Source of the DNA: Buttiauxella sp049686335
Lineage (GTDB): Bacteria > Pseudomonadota > Gammaproteobacteria > Enterobacterales > Enterobacteriaceae
Direction of reading: 5' to 3'
NCBI RefSeq assembly: GCF_049686335.1
Contig: NZ_JBAVHX010000008.1
Span: 248,001 to 312,000 of the forward strand
Length of the DNA: 64,000 bases
A program made the position numbers and the translations under genes. Below, piece after piece: positions 17,343 to 25,605 of the stretch. Numbering within the stretch: the first letter of the stretch is position 1; each line of letters starts with the position of its first letter. The notes beneath the pieces were generated by a model. The model saw only the letters and a program-made list of their open reading frames with translations. It was not told the origin of the DNA and searched no databases.

Positions 17343-17617
17343 AGTGGGTCCTTTTTAAATGGGAAAAATTTTTGCCCGCATAGTATGAAACTGTGATGGA
17401 CGTTACACAATTTCAAATCCTCTGAAACCCTCGCTATCCCGCTGGTTAAGCACATTTTGTAATTTACATTCCCATAACGTTATTCCTTTGTGGAACATCT
17501 CATTCCAATTCGTAATTTCATATCAAATAAACCACAGCCGTATAGTCACCCAATGAATTTTTAAACGGCGGGCAAGATTCTATGACCCACCGTACTAACC
17601 TCGGTTAAGGGAAGGTT
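17343..17617. promoter_or_regulatory. iap–cysD divergent promoter region
   Basis: 275 bases, A/T-rich at 17455-17545, no gene. In enterobacteria the cysDNC promoter here requires CysB; the site is not sharp enough to place by eye. GGGAAGGTT precedes the cysD start. Confidence 0.5.
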
Positions 17618-18526
17618 ATGGACCAGAAAAGACTTACACACTTACGGCAACTGGAGGCAGAAAGCATCCATATCATCCGTGAGGTAGCCGCTGAATTTTC
17701 CAATCCGGTTATGATGTATTCCATCGGCAAAGACTCATCGGTGATGTTGCACCTGGCTCGTAAGGCCTTCTATCCAGGCACACTTCCATTCCCGCTGCTG
17801 CATGTTGATACCGGCTGGAAATTCCGCGAAATGTATGATTTCCGTGACCGTACCGCGAAGAATTACGGTTTTGAATTGCTGGTGCATAAGAACCCAGAAG
17901 GCGTGGCGATGGGGATTAACCCGTTCGTGCACGGCAGCGCCAAACATACCGACATCATGAAAACCGAAGGCCTGAAACAGGCGCTGAGCAAATACGGTTT
18001 TGACGCCGCCTTTGGTGGCGCGCGTCGTGATGAAGAAAAATCACGTGCCAAAGAGCGTATCTATTCGTTCCGTGACCGTTTCCATCGTTGGGATCCAAAA
18101 AACCAGCGCCCGGAGCTGTGGCACAACTACAACGGCCAGATTAACAAAGGCGAGAGCATTCGCGTGTTCCCACTTTCTAACTGGACCGAGCTGGATATCT
18201 GGCAGTACATCTTCCTGGAAAACATCGAAATCGTTCCGTTGTATCTGGCCGCACCACGCCCTGTGCTGGAGCGTGATGGCATGTTGCTGATGGTGGATGA
18301 TGACCGCATCGATTTACAGCCGGGCGAAGTGATCGAGCAGAAAATGGTACGTTTCCGTACCCTGGGATGCTGGCCGCTGACTGGTGCAGTGGAATCCGAA
18401 GCGCAGACGCTTCCGGAAATCATCGAAGAGATGCTGGTTTCGACCACCAGTGAACGTCAAGGGCGGGCAATTGACCGCGACCAGGCTGGCTCCATGGAGC
18501 TTAAAAAACGCCAGGGTTATTTCTAA
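17618..18526 (+). CDS. cysD: Sulfate adenylyltransferase subunit 2
   Basis: Catalytic subunit of ATP sulfurylase (sulfate + ATP to adenosine 5'-phosphosulfate). 302 residues, the E. coli length. PP-loop ATP motif YSIGKDSSVMLHLARKAF near residue 33; HVDTGWKFREMY and FGGARRDEEKSRAKERIYSFRD are conserved family blocks. It forms a complex with the GTPase CysN, whose gene starts 11 bases downstream after TAAGGAG. First gene of cysDNC. Confidence 0.97.
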   Translation: MDQKRLTHLRQLEAESIHIIREVAAEFSNPVMMYSIGKDSSVMLHLARKAFYPGTLPFPLLHVDTGWKFREMYDFRDRTAKNYGFELLVHKNPEGVAMGINPFVHGSAKHTDIMKTEGLKQALSKYGFDAAFGGARRDEEKSRAKERIYSFRDRFHRWDPKNQRPELWHNYNGQINKGESIRVFPLSNWTELDIWQYIFLENIEIVPLYLAAPRPVLERDGMLLMVDDDRIDLQPGEVIEQKMVRFRTLGCWPLTGAVESEAQTLPEIIEEMLVSTTSERQGRAIDRDQAGSMELKKRQGYF

Positions 18527-18537
18527 GGAGCCGCCAG

Positions 18538-19965
18538 ATGAACACCACGATTGCACAACAAATTGCCGATGAAGGTGGCGTAGAAGCCTATCTGCACGCA
18601 CAACAACACAAGAGTCTGCTGCGCTTTTTGACCTGCGGCAGCGTCGATGACGGTAAAAGTACCCTGATTGGCCGCCTGTTGCATGACACGCGCCAGATTT
18701 ATGAAGATCAGCTCACATCGCTGCACACCGACAGCAAACGCCACGGTACGCAGGGTGAAAAACTGGACCTCGCGTTGCTGGTGGACGGCTTACAAGCTGA
18801 GCGCGAACAGGGCATCACGATTGATGTGGCCTACCGTTACTTCTCTACTGAAAAACGTAAATTCATTATTGCTGATACGCCGGGGCATGAGCAGTACACC
18901 CGCAACATGGCCACCGGCGCATCAACCTGTGATCTGGCGATCTTATTGATCGATGCGCGTAAAAGCGTCCTGGATCAAACGCGCCGCCACAGTTTTATCT
19001 CCACACTTTTGGGGATCAAACATTTGGTGGTTGCGGTCAACAAAATGGATCTGGTGGCTTACAGCGAAGAGACCTTTGAGCAGATCAAACAAGACTATCT
19101 GACCTTTGCTGAGCAACTGCCAGCGGATCTGGATATTCGCTTTGTACCGCTGTCGGCACTGGAAGGCGATAACGTGGCGACTCAAAGCAGCAGCATGCCG
19201 TGGTACACCGGCCCTACACTTCTGGAGCTTCTGGAAACAGTGGAAGTGAAACGGACTGTGGAACAGCAGCCGATGCGTTTCCCGGTGCAGTATGTGAATC
19301 GCCCGAATCTGGATTTCCGTGGTTATGCGGGAACGCTGGCATCGGGCGTAGTGAACGTTGGGCAACGGGTAAAAGTGTTGCCGTCGGGCGTGGAATCCAC
19401 CATTGCACGAATCGTCACTTTTGATGGCGATTTGCAACAAGCCGCCGCGGGCGAAGCCATCACTTTAGTCTTGAAAGATGAAATCGATATCAGCCGTGGT
19501 GACTTGCTGGTTGATGCCAGCGATGCGCAGCCTGCGGTGCAAACGGCGAAAGTCGATGTGGTGTGGATGGCGGAACAACCGCTGGTGCCCGGCCAAAGTT
19601 ATGACATTAAAGTCGCAGGCAAGAAAACCCGTGCTCGCGTCGACAATATCCATTATCAGGTGGAAATTAACAGCCTGACTCAGCGCGTTGTCGAAAGCCT
19701 GCCGCTCAACGGTATTGGCCTGGTTGATCTGACTTTCGACGAACCTTTGGTGCTGGATAAATACCAGGACAATCCGGTTACTGGCGGGCTGATTTTCATC
19801 GACCGTCTGACCAATGTGACGGTGGGTGCCGGAATGGTGCGTGAACCGCAACAAGAGGTTTATCAGGAGCCGTCAGCATTCAGTGCCTTTGAGCTGGAAC
19901 TGAACGCGCTGGTGCGTCGCCACTTCCCACACTGGGGCGCGCGTGATTTGTTGGGAGGCAAATAA
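18538..19965 (+). CDS. cysN: Sulfate adenylyltransferase subunit 1 (GTPase)
   Basis: Regulatory GTPase whose GTP hydrolysis drives APS formation by CysD. 475 residues, EF-Tu-like. G1 GSVDDGKST near residue 32, G3 DTPGHEQY near 115, G4 NKMD near 165, then two beta-barrel domains. The stop and the cysC start share one base (TAATG), so translation is coupled. The GTPase is not fused to the kinase, in contrast to the CysNC fusions of many proteobacteria. Confidence 0.97.
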   Translation: MNTTIAQQIADEGGVEAYLHAQQHKSLLRFLTCGSVDDGKSTLIGRLLHDTRQIYEDQLTSLHTDSKRHGTQGEKLDLALLVDGLQAEREQGITIDVAYRYFSTEKRKFIIADTPGHEQYTRNMATGASTCDLAILLIDARKSVLDQTRRHSFISTLLGIKHLVVAVNKMDLVAYSEETFEQIKQDYLTFAEQLPADLDIRFVPLSALEGDNVATQSSSMPWYTGPTLLELLETVEVKRTVEQQPMRFPVQYVNRPNLDFRGYAGTLASGVVNVGQRVKVLPSGVESTIARIVTFDGDLQQAAAGEAITLVLKDEIDISRGDLLVDASDAQPAVQTAKVDVVWMAEQPLVPGQSYDIKVAGKKTRARVDNIHYQVEINSLTQRVVESLPLNGIGLVDLTFDEPLVLDKYQDNPVTGGLIFIDRLTNVTVGAGMVREPQQEVYQEPSAFSAFELELNALVRRHFPHWGARDLLGGK

Positions 19966-20570
19966 TGGCTGACCACGACGAAAACGTCGTCTGGCATGCG
20001 CATCCTGTCACGGTCGAGCAACGTGAAAAACTCCATCAGCATCGCGGTGCGGTGCTGTGGTTTACCGGGCTTTCTGGCTCGGGTAAATCCACCGTCGCAG
20101 GCGCGCTGGAAGAGGCGCTCCATCATCTTGGTGTGAGCACCTATTTACTTGATGGCGACAACGTTCGCCATGGTTTGTGCGCCGACCTTGGTTTTAGCGA
20201 TGCCGATCGTAAAGAAAATATCCGTCGTGTTGGCGAAGTTGCCAACTTAATGGTGGATGCAGGCCTTGTGGTGTTAACCGCTTTTATCTCGCCTCATCGT
20301 GCAGAACGCCAGATGGTTCGTGACCGTGTAGGAGAAGGGCGGTTTATCGAAGTGTTTGTTGATACACCACTTTCTATTTGTGAAGCTCGCGACCCCAAAG
20401 GTTTGTACAAAAAAGCCCGCGCTGGAGAGCTACGGAATTTCACCGGAATTGACTCGGTTTACGAGGCGCCAGTGAGCCCGGAAATACACTTAGACGGCGA
20501 ACAATTAGTAACAAATTTAATTGCCCAATTATTAGACCTGTTGCGTCGTGACGTTATTATCAAAACCTAA
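19965..20570 (+). CDS. cysC: Adenylylsulfate kinase
   Basis: Phosphorylates APS to PAPS, the substrate of CysH encoded 11 kb upstream. 201 residues. Walker A GLSGSGKST at residues 35-43, DGDNVRHGL as the APS-binding block, FISPHRAERQMVRD as the lid region containing the serine phosphorylated in E. coli. Last gene of cysDNC. Confidence 0.97.
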   Translation: MADHDENVVWHAHPVTVEQREKLHQHRGAVLWFTGLSGSGKSTVAGALEEALHHLGVSTYLLDGDNVRHGLCADLGFSDADRKENIRRVGEVANLMVDAGLVVLTAFISPHRAERQMVRDRVGEGRFIEVFVDTPLSICEARDPKGLYKKARAGELRNFTGIDSVYEAPVSPEIHLDGEQLVTNLIAQLLDLLRRDVIIKT

Positions 20571-20621
20571 GACATTGCCTGGCGCGTCATGTGCCTGGCT
20601 TGCAGGGTTTACGGATTCGTT

Positions 20622-20945
20622 ATGCGCAATGGCACCAACCTGGTTATTACATCGGCTGAAGCTAGCCCCAGTACCGAAGAGACGACCTGGTCATTGACTG
20701 GGGCGTTTATCGGCTTTTTGTCGTGGCTGCTGGCGCTGGGCATACCCTTCCTGATCTACGGTCCTAATACCCTGTTTTTCTTCCTGTATACGTGGCCATT
20801 CTTCCTTGCGCTATTACCCGTCGCTGTCATCGTGGGGATTGCTTTGCATTCTCTACTGCGTGGACGACTGCTGTTTAGTTGCATCGCGACCGTATTGGCC
20901 GTGGCGCTGATGTTCGGCATCTTATTTTTGTGGCTTATGGGCTAA
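20622..20945 (+). CDS. ygbE: Inner-membrane protein YgbE (DUF3561)
   Basis: Small membrane protein of unknown function, 107 residues with three hydrophobic helices (about 24-45, 48-66 and 76-106). It keeps the DUF3561 core TWSLTGAFIGFLSWL and NTLFFFLYTWPFFLALLPVAV. The start at 20622 (MRNGTNL) matches E. coli YgbE (MRNSHN); a longer in-frame start at 20589 adds 11 residues with no support. It lies between cysC and ftsB, its normal place. Confidence 0.9.
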   Translation: MRNGTNLVITSAEASPSTEETTWSLTGAFIGFLSWLLALGIPFLIYGPNTLFFFLYTWPFFLALLPVAVIVGIALHSLLRGRLLFSCIATVLAVALMFGILFLWLMG

Positions 20946-21110
20946 CCGTAACAGACTGTTTATGGCTCTAAATTCGCTAACTCACCTGCAAACGCGCATG
21001 TCGTCGCAATCTGTGATAAATTCTGCCGCAAATATGAAGGCGCGCTTTGTACCCAGAGCGGAGCCCGATAAAATTTTGTGCGATGATTGTGCCGTTTTTC
21101 AGGGGGCAGG

Positions 21111-21434
21111 ATGGGTAAACTAACGCTACTATTGCTGGCCTTGTTGGTCTGGCTGCAGTATTCGCTGTGGTTTGGAAAAAACGGTGTACACGATTGGACG
21201 CGGGTCAATGACGACGTTGCTGCACAGCAAGCGACGAATGCCAAACTCAAAGCGCGTAACGATCAGCTGTTTGCAGAAATTGACGATCTTAATGGCGGCC
21301 AGGAAGCTATTGAAGAGCGTGCACGTAACGAATTAAGTATGACCAAACCGGGAGAGACCTTCTACCGCCTGGTTCCCGATAGCTCTAAGCGCCTGGGCAA
21401 TAGCAATAATGCAGGGCAGAACAATCGACAATAA
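21111..21434 (+). CDS. ftsB: Cell division protein FtsB
   Basis: Bitopic divisome protein that forms the FtsQLB complex at midcell. 107 residues: membrane helix at 3-21 (LTLLLLALLVWLQYSLWF), then periplasmic leucine-zipper coiled coil at about 30-70, and the conserved NELSMTKPGETFYRLV block. The start at 21111 follows AGGGGGCAGG, and the alternative at 21087 was rejected. Heads the ftsB-ispD-ispF-truD cluster. Confidence 0.96.
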   Translation: MGKLTLLLLALLVWLQYSLWFGKNGVHDWTRVNDDVAAQQATNAKLKARNDQLFAEIDDLNGGQEAIEERARNELSMTKPGETFYRLVPDSSKRLGNSNNAGQNNRQ

Positions 21435-21451
21435 CGCGTAAGTGAATCTAC

Positions 21452-22162
21452 ATGGCAGACTCCTCCCCGGACGTAATTGCCGTGGTGCCGGCAGCAGGTA
21501 TCGGCAGCCGCATGCAAACGGAATGTCCTAAGCAATATCTAAAAATCGGCGATAAAACTATTCTTGAACACGCGGTGGCAAGCCTGATGGCTCATCCACG
21601 CGTGGCTCATGTCGTTATTGCTATCAGTCCCACTGATAGCTGGTTTGCCTCGTTGCCTCTCGCTTCAGATCCCAATGTGACGGTAATCCAGGGTGGCGCC
21701 CAGCGTGCTGACTCGGTACTCGCCGGTTTAAACGTGGTGCATAACGCGCAATGGGTTCTGGTGCACGACGCGGCACGTCCCTGTTTACATCCGGATGATT
21801 TGGCGCGTTTGTTAGCGATTACCCACACCAGCAAAATTGGCGGCATTCTGGCAGCACCTGTGCGTGACACCATGAAGCGTGGCGAACCGGGTAAAAACCT
21901 GATTGCTCATACGGTCGATCGTGAAGACCTTTGGCATGCGTTAACACCTCAGCTGTTCCCTCTGGAATTACTGCGCAGTTGCCTGCAACGCGCACTCGAT
22001 GAACACGCCTCCATTACTGATGAAGCCTCGGCGCTTGAGTATTGTGGCTTCCATCCCGAATTAATTAGCGCCCGCGCCGATAATATAAAAGTGACTCGTC
22101 CTGAAGACCTGGCGTTGGCGGAGTTTTACCTCACGCGGTTAACCCAAACGGAGAAAGAATAA
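21452..22162 (+). CDS. ispD: 2-C-methyl-D-erythritol 4-phosphate cytidylyltransferase
   Basis: Third step of the non-mevalonate isoprenoid pathway: MEP + CTP to CDP-ME. 236 residues. Nucleotide-binding start VPAAGIGSRMQTECPKQYL near residue 12, VHDAARPC near 105 and the basic ARADNIKVTRPEDLALAEF C-terminal block are present. The last base of its stop is the first base of ispF (TAATG), the usual coupled pair. Confidence 0.97.
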   Translation: MADSSPDVIAVVPAAGIGSRMQTECPKQYLKIGDKTILEHAVASLMAHPRVAHVVIAISPTDSWFASLPLASDPNVTVIQGGAQRADSVLAGLNVVHNAQWVLVHDAARPCLHPDDLARLLAITHTSKIGGILAAPVRDTMKRGEPGKNLIAHTVDREDLWHALTPQLFPLELLRSCLQRALDEHASITDEASALEYCGFHPELISARADNIKVTRPEDLALAEFYLTRLTQTEKE

Positions 22163-22641
22163 TGCGTATTGGACATGGTTTTGATGTACACGCCTTTGGA
22201 GGCGTTGGCCCAATTATCATTGGCGGTGTGCGCGTACCGTTCGAACAAGGGCTGCTCGCACACTCTGATGGCGATGTCGCTTTGCACGCATTAACTGATG
22301 CTCTGCTGGGGGCTGCTGCCCTGGGGGATATTGGTAAATTATTCCCTGACACCGACCCTGCATTTAAAGGCGCTGACAGCCGCGAACTGCTGCGCGAAGC
22401 CTGGCGTCGTATTCAGGCGAAAGGCTACAGCCTGGGTAATGTCGATGTGACTATCATTGCGCAAGCTCCAAAAATGGCTCCGCACATCCCGCAGATGCGC
22501 GTGTTTATCGCCGAAGATCTGGGCTGCCATATGGATGATGTGAACGTTAAAGCGACCACTACTGAGAAACTCGGCTTTACCGGTCGTGGTGAAGGTATCG
22601 CTTGCGAAGCGGTGGCGCTGTTGCATAAGGCACGTAAATAA
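22162..22641 (+). CDS. ispF: 2-C-methyl-D-erythritol 2,4-cyclodiphosphate synthase
   Basis: Fifth step of the MEP pathway, releasing CMP and forming the cyclodiphosphate. 159 residues. Zinc ligands Asp8 and His10 in GHGFDVHAFG, third ligand in LAHSDGDVALHAL near residue 42; FPDTDPAFKGADSRELL follows. Overlaps both ispD and truD by one base. The active enzyme is a trimer. Confidence 0.97.
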   Translation: MRIGHGFDVHAFGGVGPIIIGGVRVPFEQGLLAHSDGDVALHALTDALLGAAALGDIGKLFPDTDPAFKGADSRELLREAWRRIQAKGYSLGNVDVTIIAQAPKMAPHIPQMRVFIAEDLGCHMDDVNVKATTTEKLGFTGRGEGIACEAVALLHKARK

Positions 22642-23687
22642 TGGACATGCATAATCTGACCTGGTTGCATGGTAAGCCACAAGGCACAGGTTTAATCAAA
22701 GCCAATCCAGAAGACTTCGTGGTTATCGAAGACCTGGGTTTTGGGCCGGATGGCGATGGCGAACATCTGCTGTTACGCATCCTGAAAAACGGCTGCAATA
22801 CCCGTTTTGTGGCCGATGCGCTGGCTAAGTTTCTCAACGTCCCTGCGCGTGAAGTCAGTTTTGCGGGTCAGAAAGACAAGCATGCTGTCACCGAACAGTG
22901 GTTCTGCGTGCGCCTGCCGGGAAAAGAAATGCCGGGTATGAGCGCTTTTCAACTCGAAGGGTGCCAGGTGCTGGAATACGCCCGTCATCGCCGTAAATTA
23001 CGTCTGGGTGCGCTGAAGGGAAACCGTTTTACCCTGGTGCTGCGCGACGTCAGTGACCGTGCGGAAATGGAACAACGGCTGAATACTATTCTGCATCATG
23101 GTGTGCCGAATTACTTTGGTAGCCAACGTTTCGGAATGGGTGGCAATAACCTGCACCAGGCCGTGCGCTGGGCGCAAAGCAATGCACCAATCCGTGACCG
23201 TAATAAACGTAGCTTTTATCTTTCAGCCGCACGTAGCGCGATGTTTAACCAAATCGTCAGCGAGCGCCTGAAGAAGCCTGACTTTAACCAGGTTATCGAT
23301 GGTGATGCGTTACAGTTAGCAGGACGGGGCAGCTGGTTTGTTGCCACCCCAGAAGAGCTGCCGGATTTGCAAAAACGCGTCGATGACGGTGAGCTGTTGA
23401 TTACTGCGCCACTACCTGGTGATGGCTCCTGGGGCACGCAAAATGCGGCGCTGGAGTTTGAGCAGCAATGCGTTGCCGGGGAAACCGATTTGCAGTCGCT
23501 GCTGGTGCGCGAGCGTGTAGAAGCGGCACGCCGTGCCATGTTGCTGATGCCAAAAGATCTCAGCTGGAACTGGTGGGATGACATGACGGTTGAACTGAAT
23601 TTCTGGCTACCAGCCGGCAGTTTTGCGACAAGTGTAGTGCGCGAACTAATGAACGCACCGGGCAATTACGCCGATATCGCAGAGTAA
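22641..23687 (+). CDS. truD: tRNA pseudouridine(13) synthase
   Basis: Makes pseudouridine 13 in tRNA-Glu and others. 348 residues. Catalytic Asp in SFAGQKDKHAVTEQW near residue 80; NYFGSQRFG and the TRUD insertion domain follow. The start overlaps the ispF stop by one base. In E. coli K-12 truD overlaps surE; here the gene is followed by a REP element, a terminator and over 400 bases before surE. Confidence 0.96.
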   Translation: MDMHNLTWLHGKPQGTGLIKANPEDFVVIEDLGFGPDGDGEHLLLRILKNGCNTRFVADALAKFLNVPAREVSFAGQKDKHAVTEQWFCVRLPGKEMPGMSAFQLEGCQVLEYARHRRKLRLGALKGNRFTLVLRDVSDRAEMEQRLNTILHHGVPNYFGSQRFGMGGNNLHQAVRWAQSNAPIRDRNKRSFYLSAARSAMFNQIVSERLKKPDFNQVIDGDALQLAGRGSWFVATPEELPDLQKRVDDGELLITAPLPGDGSWGTQNAALEFEQQCVAGETDLQSLLVRERVEAARRAMLLMPKDLSWNWWDDMTVELNFWLPAGSFATSVVRELMNAPGNYADIAE

Positions 23688-23713
23688 CGGCTGACAAAGT
23701 TCACTAAACAGAT

Positions 23714-23747
23714 GTCGGTCGGAGGACGCTGCGCTAATCCGACCGAC
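23714..23747. repeat. REP-like palindrome after truD
   Basis: Ten-base perfect arms GTCGGTCGGA and TCCGACCGAC around a GACGCTGCGC core, the same core type as the REPs at 8064 and 62240. Confidence 0.82.
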
Positions 23748-23769
23748 AAAGAGACCTTCATCACTCGAA

Positions 23770-23798
23770 GCGGGTAATAATCTTACCCGCTTTTTTTT
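23770..23798 (+). terminator. truD terminator
   Basis: Eight-base stem GCGGGTAA/TTACCCGC with a five-base loop and eight T. Strong terminator ending ftsB-ispD-ispF-truD, so surE must have its own promoter here. Confidence 0.93.
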
Positions 23799-24094
23799 GC
23801 TCTAAATTTTGTACTGCCGTTTAGCTGTAACGCTTTGTTAACTACGTTAACCTCAGACCACAGAGGGTGATTTAGTCATCCTGGGATTGTATAGTGTCAC
23901 CTGGACAGGGCTTTGTGGTGAATGTTACAAAAACTGCAACAATTTCATTACGGGTGCACTAAAATCAGCTGAATGGGATAAAACAACAGGTTGGGTGGAT
24001 TTTTGAAGGTTAAAAGAACGCGTAAAGTCGTTATGCCGGGAACCAACATGTGGTTTTATCTTTTTCATATAAAAAGAAGCTTTGTAAATCCATT
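23799..24094 (+). promoter_or_regulatory. truD–surE spacer, presumed surE promoter region
   Basis: About 300 bases that are absent from the E. coli K-12 arrangement as I know it. It contains direct and inverted fragments (GTTAACTACGTTAAC at 23837-23851) and A/T-rich DNA toward surE. The end encodes a possible short leader frame (24033-24098). No recognised gene, tRNA or insertion sequence. Confidence 0.45.
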
Positions 24095-24098
24095 ATGA
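24033..24098 (+). CDS. Possible 21-codon leader ORF overlapping surE
   Basis: ATG at 24033 opens a frame of 21 residues that reads MPGTNMWFYLFHIKRSFVNP and a final Leu. It ends in TGA at 24096-24098, overlapping the surE ATG as ATGA. That geometry suggests translational coupling. There is no clear ribosome site and I recognise no homologue, so it may be chance. Confidence 0.25.
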   Translation: MPGTNMWFYLFHIKRSFVNPL

Positions 24099-24856
24099 GA
24101 ATACTTTTGAGTAACGATGACGGGGTCAATGCGCCGGGCATTCAAGTTCTGGCGGCCCGACTAAGGGAATTTGCTGATGTGCAGGTTGTTGCCCCTGACC
24201 GTAATCGCAGTGGGGCATCAAACTCACTGACGCTCGAATCTTCATTGCGCACTTTCACTCTGGCGAACGGCGATATTTCCGTGCAGATGGGCACGCCAAC
24301 AGACTGCGTCTATCTTGGTGTGAATGCTCTGATGCGCCCTGCGCCCGATGTCGTGGTTTCCGGTATTAATGCCGGGCCGAATCTCGGTGATGACGTTATC
24401 TATTCCGGTACCGTTGCGGCGGCGATGGAAGGGCGGCACTTAGGCATTCCTGCGCTGGCTGTTTCGTTAAATGGCTATGAGCATTACGAAACGGCGGCCG
24501 CAGTGACCTGTTCGATTTTGCGTGCTTTATCACGCGAACCGCTGCGCACCGGACGTATTTTAAATATAAACGTTCCCGACTTGCCGCTTGATCAAATCAA
24601 GGGCATTCGTGTTACGCGCTGCGGCAGTCGCCACCCGTCAGATAAAGTTATCCCGCAAGAAGATCCGCGCGGCAATACGCTGTACTGGATTGGACCGCCA
24701 GGGGACAAATTCGATGCGGGCCCTGACACTGATTTTGCCGCTGTCGATGAAGGCTATGTTTCGGTAACACCATTGCATGTTGACCTTACAGCTCACAGCG
24801 CGCGTGAGGTAGTCAGTCACTGGTTGAGTAAATCAGGAGTGGATGAGCAATGGTAA
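24095..24856 (+). CDS. surE: 5'/3'-nucleotidase SurE
   Basis: Stationary-phase survival nucleotidase and exopolyphosphatase, cytoplasmic. 253 residues from the ATG at 24095, giving MRILLSNDDGVNAPGIQ with the metal-binding Asp8-Asp9; SGASNSLT and VSGINAGPNLGDDVIYSGTVAAAMEG are the other active-site blocks. An in-frame GTG at 24050 would add 15 unconserved residues. The ribosome site is weak. Overlaps pcm by seven bases, as in E. coli, starting the surE-pcm-nlpD-rpoS order. Confidence 0.95.
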   Translation: MRILLSNDDGVNAPGIQVLAARLREFADVQVVAPDRNRSGASNSLTLESSLRTFTLANGDISVQMGTPTDCVYLGVNALMRPAPDVVVSGINAGPNLGDDVIYSGTVAAAMEGRHLGIPALAVSLNGYEHYETAAAVTCSILRALSREPLRTGRILNINVPDLPLDQIKGIRVTRCGSRHPSDKVIPQEDPRGNTLYWIGPPGDKFDAGPDTDFAAVDEGYVSVTPLHVDLTAHSAREVVSHWLSKSGVDEQW

Positions 24857-25476
24857 GCAAACGCGTAGAAGCTCTTCTCATACAACTGCGCGCTCAGGGC
24901 ATTAAGGACGAAAAAGTTCTGGATGCGATTGCGCAGGTGCCGCGGGAAAAATTTGTTGATGAAGCGTTTGAGCACAAAGCCTGGGAAAACACAGCGTTAC
25001 CTATTGGCTCAGGCCAAACCATCTCACAACCTTATATGGTCGCCAGAATGACCGAATTGCTTGAACTGACACCTGAATCCCGGGTGTTGGAAATCGGCAC
25101 CGGTTCTGGTTATCAAACTGCCATTCTGGCGCACCTGGTGCATCATGTTTGTTCAGTTGAACGCATCAAAGGCCTGCAATGGCACGCAAGGCGACGTTTA
25201 AAACAGCTCGATCTGCACAATATATCCACCCGTCACGGTGATGGCTGGCAGGGCTGGCATGCGCGCAGTCCATTTGACGCTATTATTGTTACGGCAGCAC
25301 CACCGGAGATCCCGAGCGCTTTATTGTCGCAACTGGACGAAGGTGGAATTTTAGTCCTCCCGGTAGGCGAAGATCGACAGTATCTGAAGCGCGTTCGTCG
25401 ACTGAGTGGGGAATTTGTCATTGATACGGTAGAAGCCGTTCGTTTTGTACCCTTAGTTAAGGGTGAACTGGCATAA
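24850..25476 (+). CDS. pcm: Protein-L-isoaspartate O-methyltransferase
   Basis: Repairs isoaspartyl residues in aged proteins using S-adenosylmethionine. 208 residues, the same length as E. coli Pcm. SAM motif VLEIGTGSGYQTAILA near residue 80, ITVTAAPPEIP-like block (IIVTAAPPEIP) near 155, conserved ending VRFVPLVKGELA. Cotranscribed with surE through the overlapping start. Confidence 0.96.
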   Translation: MVSKRVEALLIQLRAQGIKDEKVLDAIAQVPREKFVDEAFEHKAWENTALPIGSGQTISQPYMVARMTELLELTPESRVLEIGTGSGYQTAILAHLVHHVCSVERIKGLQWHARRRLKQLDLHNISTRHGDGWQGWHARSPFDAIIVTAAPPEIPSALLSQLDEGGILVLPVGEDRQYLKRVRRLSGEFVIDTVEAVRFVPLVKGELA

Positions 25477-25605
25477 CCTGGAACTATCTTGTTTTTTTCT
25501 AAGAGTTTTGGCGTAACGTTACGCGCAGCGAGATTTTGACATCTGGCCGTCAGCGCCAGTTCTGCCGTATTTTCATAAGCATATGATTGTTTTTTTGGGG
25601 GATAA

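Noticed and set aside
8896..17617. CRISPR-Cas locus expected between cysH and iap
   Set aside because: No cas genes and no repeat-spacer pattern; the interval holds the catabolic island instead.
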